In this document: positions 12,323 through 17,826 of the stretch, piece after piece
Layout: each line of letters starts with the position of its first letter
Numbering within the stretch: position 1 is the stretch's first letter
NCBI GenBank assembly: GCA_002314055.1
Contig: DCBP01000098.1
Span: 1-17,826 of the forward strand
Source of the DNA: Prevotella sp. UBA1104
GTDB lineage: Bacteria > Bacteroidota > Bacteroidia > Bacteroidales > Bacteroidaceae
Direction: 5' to 3'
DNA: 17,826 nucleotides
Position numbers and translations under genes: made by a program
Notes under the pieces: model-generated
Seen by the model: only the letters and a program-made list of their open reading frames with translations
What the model was told of the DNA's origin: nothing
Database searches by the model: none

Positions 12323-14899
12323 ATGAAAAATTGGAGACGAATTCTGCCAGACGTGCTGGTAGTGCTGCTCTTTGCAGTAATTTCTTTCGCTTATTTCTTT
12401 CCTGCCGACATCGACGGGAAGGTGCTTTACCGTCATGACTCTTCGGCAGGACGAGGTATGGGACGCGAAGCATCGGAGTATTTTGAGAAGACCGGCGAGG
12501 TTACCCGCTGGACGAATTCCGTGTTCTGCGGAATGCCGACTTACCAGATAACGCCGGGCTACAAAAGTCTTGATGCACTGACGGATGTAGTAAGCATCTA
12601 TCATCTCGGACTGCCTGAGAATGTGTGGTTCCTCTTTGTCTATCTGCTCGGATTCTATATCATGTTGCGGGCTTTCAACTTTAAGACCTATCTCGCAGCT
12701 CTCGGTTCCGTGATATGGGCGTTCTCAAGCTATTTCCTGATAATAATCGCCGCAGGCCACCTGTGGAAAGTAATGGCACTCGCCTATCTGCCGCCTATGA
12801 TTGGCGGTATCGTGCTGGCATACAAGGGAAAATATCTTTGGGGACTCTTCGTTACGGCACTTTTCTCGGCATTCGAGATATATGCCAACCATGTGCAGAT
12901 GACGTATTATTATCTTTTCATCATCTTCTTCCTGGTTATTGCATATCTCGTTGATGCTATTCGCAAGAAGCAGATTGCTAACTTCTTTAAGGCAACAGGC
13001 ATCTGTGTGGCGGGTGCTGTAATCGGACTGTGTCTGAACATCAGTAACCTCTATCATACATGGGAGTATAGCAAGGAGTCGATGCGCGGCAAGAGCGAAC
13101 TCGTGAAAAAGAATTCTGCCAACCAAACCGACAGCGGACTGGAGCGCGACTATATCACACAGTGGAGCTATGGCATCGACGAAACATGGACTCTGCTTGT
13201 GCCTAATGCAAAGGGGGGAGCTTCGGTGCCGCTGACGCAGAGCGAGACGGCAATGAAAAAAGCCGACAACCAATTCCTGGAGGTATATCAGCAGCTCGGA
13301 CAATACTGGGGAGATCAGCCGATGACGAGCGGTCCGGTATATGTCGGCGCCTTCGTCCTGATGCTCTTCTTCCTCGGAGCCTTCATCGTGAAAGGTCCGG
13401 TGAAATGGGCATTGCTCGCATCCACTTATCTATCGATAATGCTGGCATGGGGACATAACTTCATGCCGCTTACCGACTTCTTCATCGATTATGTGCCGAT
13501 GTATGCCAAGTTCCGTACTGTGGCGTCGATACTCGTTATCGCTGAATTCACAATACCGCTTCTTGCTATGCTCGGACTGAAGGAAATTATCGACAATCCG
13601 AAAATTCTTGATGAGGCTGAAGAAAAAACATCTAAGATATGCAATTTCTTCTTTATCTCGGTGCTGTCGGCTTTCGTAAGGAAAAAGCGCGACTATATCC
13701 TCGTCAGCTTCCTTATGACGGCAGGTGCTGCTCTGCTCTTTGCACTTATGCCTACATTGTTCTTCAGCGACTTCGTGTCGCAGAGCGAGATGCAGGCCCT
13801 CGGACAGATTCCTCAGGAATATCTCACTCCACTGCTTGCCAATCTGAAACAAATGCGCGAGGCGGTATTTACGGCAGACTGCTGGCGTTCGTTCTTCATC
13901 ATCGTTCTTGGAACACTGTTCCTCGTACTCTTCCTGAAGAAGAAACTAAATGCCAAGGCAATGGTTGGACTCGTATGCGCACTCTGCTTTATCGACATGT
14001 GGCAGATTGACAAACGCTATCTCAACAACGACATGTTTGTGGAGAAGAGCGAGCGCGAGGCTCCAATACAGATGACGGAGACTGACCGACTAATACTTCG
14101 CGACAAGAGCGAGTGTGGCGATTACCGCGTGCTCAACTTCTCGCCGGGAGCTTTCTCTGCAAACGAGACTTCTTATTATCACAAGAGTCTTGGCGGATAC
14201 CATCCGGCAAAGCTGCGCCGTTATCAGGAAATGATTGAGCAGTATATTCAGCCAGAGATGCAGAAGGCAATGACGGCTGTGGCAAATGCAAGAGGCGATA
14301 TGACAAAGGTTGACGGAAACAAACAGTTTCCGGTGATAAACATGCTCAACGCGAAGTATTTCATCGTGCCGCTGCAGGGCGGACAGACCGTGCCGCTGAT
14401 GAATCCGTATGCCCTTGGCAACGCCTGGTTCGTTGACAAGATATCTTATGTAAACAATGCCAATGAGGAGATTGCCGGAGTGGGCAAGATTAACTTGCGC
14501 CATGAGGCGGTAGCCGACAAAAAGTTTGAGGCTCAGCTCGGCAAGGCTACTGCACAAGACGGAAACTCTCTCGTTACTATCACTTCCTGTCAGCCTAATG
14601 AACTGAAATACGACGTGAAGTCGGATAAAGGTGGAGTGGTGGTCTTCTCCGAGGTTTATTATCCCGGATGGACTGCTACTGTCGATGGCAAACCTGTTGA
14701 GGTGGGGCGGGTAAACTATATCCTGCGTGCTATCAACGTAAAACCGGGCAATCATAAGGTAGTACTCACATTCCGTCCGACAACGGTGAAGGTTACTGAG
14801 ACTATAGCATATATCGGCTATGCCCTCCTCGTGGCAACTCTCCTGTTGCTAGTATGGCGCGAGTATAGAAGGAAAAAGAACGAAAATAAGATTGACTGA
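12323..14899 (+). CDS. YfhO-family polytopic membrane protein (GT-C-like, envelope glycosylation)
   Basis: An 858-residue inner-membrane protein. The start chosen is the ATG at 12323 (MKNWRRILPDVLVVLLFAVI), placing a basic stretch before the first membrane helix (about 8-26). An upstream TTG at 12275 is open in frame but sits in the promoter. Next is an exported loop with YRHDSSAGRGMGREASEYFE and RWTNSVFCGMPTYQ, typical of YfhO proteins and like the first loop of GT-C glycosyltransferases. About a dozen hydrophobic helices follow to roughly residue 560. Then comes a soluble extracytoplasmic part with the conserved VVVFSEVYYPGWTATVDGK stretch, and a last helix (about 827-845) before a basic tail. 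In Bacillus and Listeria, YfhO proteins serve glycosylation of teichoic acids; Bacteroidota lack those polymers, so the acceptor here is unknown. The gene ends 20 bp before fkp, probably one operon. Confidence 0.88.
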   Translation: MKNWRRILPDVLVVLLFAVISFAYFFPADIDGKVLYRHDSSAGRGMGREASEYFEKTGEVTRWTNSVFCGMPTYQITPGYKSLDALTDVVSIYHLGLPENVWFLFVYLLGFYIMLRAFNFKTYLAALGSVIWAFSSYFLIIIAAGHLWKVMALAYLPPMIGGIVLAYKGKYLWGLFVTALFSAFEIYANHVQMTYYYLFIIFFLVIAYLVDAIRKKQIANFFKATGICVAGAVIGLCLNISNLYHTWEYSKESMRGKSELVKKNSANQTDSGLERDYITQWSYGIDETWTLLVPNAKGGASVPLTQSETAMKKADNQFLEVYQQLGQYWGDQPMTSGPVYVGAFVLMLFFLGAFIVKGPVKWALLASTYLSIMLAWGHNFMPLTDFFIDYVPMYAKFRTVASILVIAEFTIPLLAMLGLKEIIDNPKILDEAEEKTSKICNFFFISVLSAFVRKKRDYILVSFLMTAGAALLFALMPTLFFSDFVSQSEMQALGQIPQEYLTPLLANLKQMREAVFTADCWRSFFIIVLGTLFLVLFLKKKLNAKAMVGLVCALCFIDMWQIDKRYLNNDMFVEKSEREAPIQMTETDRLILRDKSECGDYRVLNFSPGAFSANETSYYHKSLGGYHPAKLRRYQEMIEQYIQPEMQKAMTAVANARGDMTKVDGNKQFPVINMLNAKYFIVPLQGGQTVPLMNPYALGNAWFVDKISYVNNANEEIAGVGKINLRHEAVADKKFEAQLGKATAQDGNSLVTITSCQPNELKYDVKSDKGGVVVFSEVYYPGWTATVDGKPVEVGRVNYILRAINVKPGNHKVVLTFRPTTVKVTETIAYIGYALLVATLLLLVWREYRRKKNENKID

Positions 14900-14919
14900 A
14901 ATATATAAAACAGGAAAAG

Positions 14920-17787
14920 ATGAAGAAATTATTGTCGCTTCCGCCTAATCTGGTGGACTGCTTTCATGATATTACCGGTCTCGACCGCAAGGAGTGGTTT
15001 TGCTCAAACGACCCTATTGGCAAGAAACTCGGTTCGGGTGGAGGTACAACCTGGCTACTCGAACAGGCTTTTGACGCTGACGAGACAAACAGTGACTTCT
15101 CTTCATGGCTCGCAGCCGACAAACGCCTGATTCTTCATGCCGGAGGACAGAGCCGACGCTTGCCGGCTTATGCTCCGTCGGGAAAGATACTGACTCCGAT
15201 ACCTGTATTCAGATGGGAGAGGGGACAACGCCTCTCGCAGGATCTCCTCTCGTTGCAGGTTCCGCTATACAGGCAGATTATGGATGCGGCACCGGAACGG
15301 CTGCATACGATGATTGTCAGCGGCGATGTGTATATCCGTGCCACCGAACCGCTTGGCGAGGTACCGGATGCTGATGTGGTGTGCTACGGACTATGGCTCG
15401 GTGCAGAAATAGCAAAAGACCATGGAGTATTTGTTTCGCGACGCGACACACCGGGTGTAATGGAATGTATGCTCCAGAAACCATCGGTTAAGAAACTCGG
15501 CGAGCTACTCAACTCTCATCTCTATCTTACGGATATAGGTATCTGGCTGCTGTCCGACAGAGCCGTGCAGCTGTTGATGAAAAAATCGAAGAATGCCGAC
15601 GGCTCACTGAAAAACTATGATATGTATTCGGAGTTCGGATGTGCGCTTGGCACTAATCCTACTATTAAGGATGAAGAACTGGCAGAACTTACAGTTGCCG
15701 TATTGCCGTTGCCTGGTGGAGAATTCTATCACTTTGGCACGAGCCATGAGATTATATCCTCTACACTCGCCATTCAGAACCTCGTAAACGATCAGCGCGA
15801 GATTATGCACCATTCGCTGAAACCCCATCCGTCGATGTTCGTGCAGAATGCAGAAATTAAAATCTCTCTTACAGACAATAATAAGAATATCTGGATAGAG
15901 AACAGTTGGATAGGGGAGAGATGGAATGTTTCTCATGAGAATATCATTACCGGTGTGCCGGAGAATGATTGGCAGATTTCTCTGATGCCGGGACAATGTG
16001 TCGACATTGTGCCTGTAGGCGAGGAGGAATATGCAGTGCGCCCTTATGGATATAATGATAAGTTCCGTGGTGAGTTGACCGACAATACCTTATTATATAT
16101 GGGGCGTCCGTTCCGCGACTGGGCATCTTCTTGTGGAATCGACATAAATGAAGTAGAAGGTAAAGAAGACTTGCAGTCGGCTCGTATCTTCCCCGTTTGC
16201 CGGAGTCTCGACGATGCCGGACTGCTGTTAAGGTGGATGCTTTGTAGTGAACAGGTATTATCTGACGAGGAGTATAACAGGGCAAGAGAGCTATGGCTTG
16301 AGTGTCGCAAGCTGAGTGCCGACGACATATCGGCAGAAGCCGACCTTGTGCGTCTTACTCAGCAGCGCAGCGATTTCAGGGCAAAAAACTGGTCGGCTAT
16401 CGCCAAGAACTGGCGTCATAGCGTGTTCTATCAGGTTGACCTTCATGATGCTGCAAAGGAATTCTTTCTTTATGACGTTCCTGCTCCGCAACCTATTGAC
16501 GATAATGCCCCATTGCTCACACGCATCCACGACAATATGTTCCGTTCGGAACTTGCACGCTTGCGCTCAGATGATGTGGAGGCAACAAAAGCAGAAGAAA
16601 AGTCGTTTGCTTTGCTTCGCCAAGGATTGATTTCTTCTCAGGCTGCCACAAAGCAGCATCCACGGATGTCGGTTTATTCCGACCAGATAGTATGGGCACG
16701 CAGTCCGGTGCGCATCGATATTGCCGGTGGATGGACTGACACTCCGCCATATTGTCTGATGGAGGGCGGAAAGGTGATAAATCTCGCCATAGAGCTTAAC
16801 GGGCAACCGCCTTTGCAGACTTATGTGCGTCCGTGTCGTGAGCCGCATATCATATTGAGGAGCATCGACCTCGGCGCATCCGAAGTGATAGAAACATACG
16901 AACAGCTTGCCGATTTCAACCATGTGGGCAGTCCGTTCTCAATACCAAAGGCAGCTCTCGCCCTTGCCGGATTCTTGCCTGCACATGCCGTAGAACAGTA
17001 TAATTCGCTAAAGGAGCAACTGCAAGCCTTCGGCTGCGGAATAGAGCTCACCCTCCTTTCGGCAATACCGGCAGGTAGTGGACTCGGAACGAGCAGTGTG
17101 TTGGCTGCTACAGTGCTGGGAGCTCTAAATGACTTCTGTGGACTGTCGTGGGACAAGAGTGAAATAGGCTGCCGCACGTCGGCACTCGAACAGATGCTTA
17201 CCACTGGCGGCGGATGGCAAGACCAGTTCGGCGGAGTTCTCGAAGGAGTAAAACTCTTGCAGACGGAGCGTGGATTCTGTCAGAACCCTACAGTTAGATG
17301 GTTGCCCGACGACCTCTTTACGAGAAACGAATACAAGGCTTGCCACCTATTATATTATACAGGCATCACACGTACGGCAAAGACCATACTTGCCGAAATC
17401 GTGCGACGCATGTTCTTGAACCATAGCGGCGAACTCTCCATGTTGCGTGATATGAAATGTCATGTCGAGGATATGTATGATGCTATTCTTAGGGCCGACT
17501 TCCAGCGCATGGGACATCTCATTCGCAAGACGTGGGCACAGAACCAGGCTATGGACAGTGGAACAAATCCCGATAGCGTGCGCCGTCTGACCGATCTTGT
17601 AGATGATTTGTGTCTTGGTTACAAACTGCCGGGAGCCGGTGGTGGCGGCTATTTGTATATGGTGGCAAAGGATCCAGAAGCTGCAGCACGCATCCGACAG
17701 ATTCTCGAGGCAAACCGTCCGAACGGCAATGCTCGCTTCGTAGATATGACGCTAAGCAAAACAGGTTTGCAGGTTAGTAGAAGCTGA
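14920..17787 (+). CDS. fkp: Bifunctional L-fucokinase / L-fucose-1-phosphate guanylyltransferase
   Basis: A 955-residue fused enzyme, close to the roughly 950 residues of Bacteroides fragilis Fkp. It salvages free L-fucose: the C-terminal kinase makes L-fucose 1-phosphate and the N-terminal part converts it with GTP to GDP-L-fucose, which decorates capsules and O-glycoproteins. The pyrophosphorylase signature is at about 72-95 (LHAGGQSRRLPAYAPSGKIL then TPIP). The GHMP kinase begins with RSPVRIDIAGGWTDTPP (about 594-610), has the ATP loop PAGSGLGTSS (717-726), and ends with KLPGAGGGGYLY (902-913). All motifs are intact. The ATG at 14920 is preceded by AGGAAAAG, a plausible ribosome binding site, 20 bp after yfhO, so translation of the two is probably linked. 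No GDP-mannose route genes are in the window. Confidence 0.97.
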   Translation: MKKLLSLPPNLVDCFHDITGLDRKEWFCSNDPIGKKLGSGGGTTWLLEQAFDADETNSDFSSWLAADKRLILHAGGQSRRLPAYAPSGKILTPIPVFRWERGQRLSQDLLSLQVPLYRQIMDAAPERLHTMIVSGDVYIRATEPLGEVPDADVVCYGLWLGAEIAKDHGVFVSRRDTPGVMECMLQKPSVKKLGELLNSHLYLTDIGIWLLSDRAVQLLMKKSKNADGSLKNYDMYSEFGCALGTNPTIKDEELAELTVAVLPLPGGEFYHFGTSHEIISSTLAIQNLVNDQREIMHHSLKPHPSMFVQNAEIKISLTDNNKNIWIENSWIGERWNVSHENIITGVPENDWQISLMPGQCVDIVPVGEEEYAVRPYGYNDKFRGELTDNTLLYMGRPFRDWASSCGIDINEVEGKEDLQSARIFPVCRSLDDAGLLLRWMLCSEQVLSDEEYNRARELWLECRKLSADDISAEADLVRLTQQRSDFRAKNWSAIAKNWRHSVFYQVDLHDAAKEFFLYDVPAPQPIDDNAPLLTRIHDNMFRSELARLRSDDVEATKAEEKSFALLRQGLISSQAATKQHPRMSVYSDQIVWARSPVRIDIAGGWTDTPPYCLMEGGKVINLAIELNGQPPLQTYVRPCREPHIILRSIDLGASEVIETYEQLADFNHVGSPFSIPKAALALAGFLPAHAVEQYNSLKEQLQAFGCGIELTLLSAIPAGSGLGTSSVLAATVLGALNDFCGLSWDKSEIGCRTSALEQMLTTGGGWQDQFGGVLEGVKLLQTERGFCQNPTVRWLPDDLFTRNEYKACHLLYYTGITRTAKTILAEIVRRMFLNHSGELSMLRDMKCHVEDMYDAILRADFQRMGHLIRKTWAQNQAMDSGTNPDSVRRLTDLVDDLCLGYKLPGAGGGGYLYMVAKDPEAAARIRQILEANRPNGNARFVDMTLSKTGLQVSRS

Positions 17788-17800
17788 TTTGTTCAGGATT

Positions 17801-17826
17801 ATGGATTATCATTTGTATAAGGAATT
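17801..17826 (+). CDS. Possible start of a further gene (8 codons, cut by window edge)
   Basis: Thirteen bases after the fkp stop an ATG opens MDYHLYKE and runs to the window end without a stop. A third member of the yfhO-fkp operon would fit the tight spacing, but eight codons cannot identify it and there is no strong ribosome binding site. Treat as a placeholder. Confidence 0.35.

Overview
The window looks like a chromosomal segment of a Bacteroidota species, most likely Prevotella or a close relative. The evidence is a SusC/SusD outer-membrane uptake pair, a bifunctional fucokinase/fucose-1-phosphate guanylyltransferase (Fkp), promoters of the Bacteroidota TAnnTTTG type, A/T-rich leaders with weak or no Shine-Dalgarno sequences, and beta-barrel outer-membrane proteins. 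Genus-level placement is an inference from general resemblance; no search was run.

Layout. 1-97 (-): 5' end of rpsO (ribosomal protein S15), cut by the window edge. 221-910 (-): a secreted outer-membrane beta-barrel protein. 1086-2888 (+): the translational GTPase TypA/BipA, with a clear promoter and a clear terminator. 3034-4335 (+): a MATE-family efflux transporter. It converges on 4377-5648 (-), a two-gene unit mtnN-luxS that detoxifies S-adenosylhomocysteine and makes the AI-2 precursor. 5649-6010 holds the mtnN promoter, a large inverted repeat made of two hairpin-forming arms, and the terminator of the next operon. 6011-10928 (-): a susC-susD operon. 11268-12221 (+): a LacX-type aldose 1-epimerase, divergent from susC. 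12323-17787 (+): a YfhO-family membrane protein followed 20 bp later by fkp, with a possible start of another gene at 17801.

How the genes work together. Most of this is housekeeping: translation, the activated methyl cycle, and drug or metabolite export. The susCD pair would import an oligosaccharide or similar ligand, but no hydrolase or dedicated regulator is in view, so the substrate cannot be named. YfhO plus Fkp suggests surface glycan decoration: Fkp turns L-fucose into GDP-L-fucose, and YfhO is a polytopic protein of a family tied to glycosylation of cell-envelope polymers.

The most notable observation is at the 5' end of susC. As written, the long reading frame begins at 10786 without a signal peptide. 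A promoter and a signal-peptide coding segment lie just upstream (ATG at 10928) in a different frame, and the two frames are joined by a run of nine C on the coding strand (10811-10819). Eight C would give a continuous 1024-residue SusC with a signal peptide. This is either a slipped-strand phase switch caught in the OFF state or a homopolymer sequencing error. A second run of nine C (coding sense) sits in an 18-bp degenerate repeat between mtnN and luxS. I see no CRISPR array, tRNA, insertion sequence or defence system.
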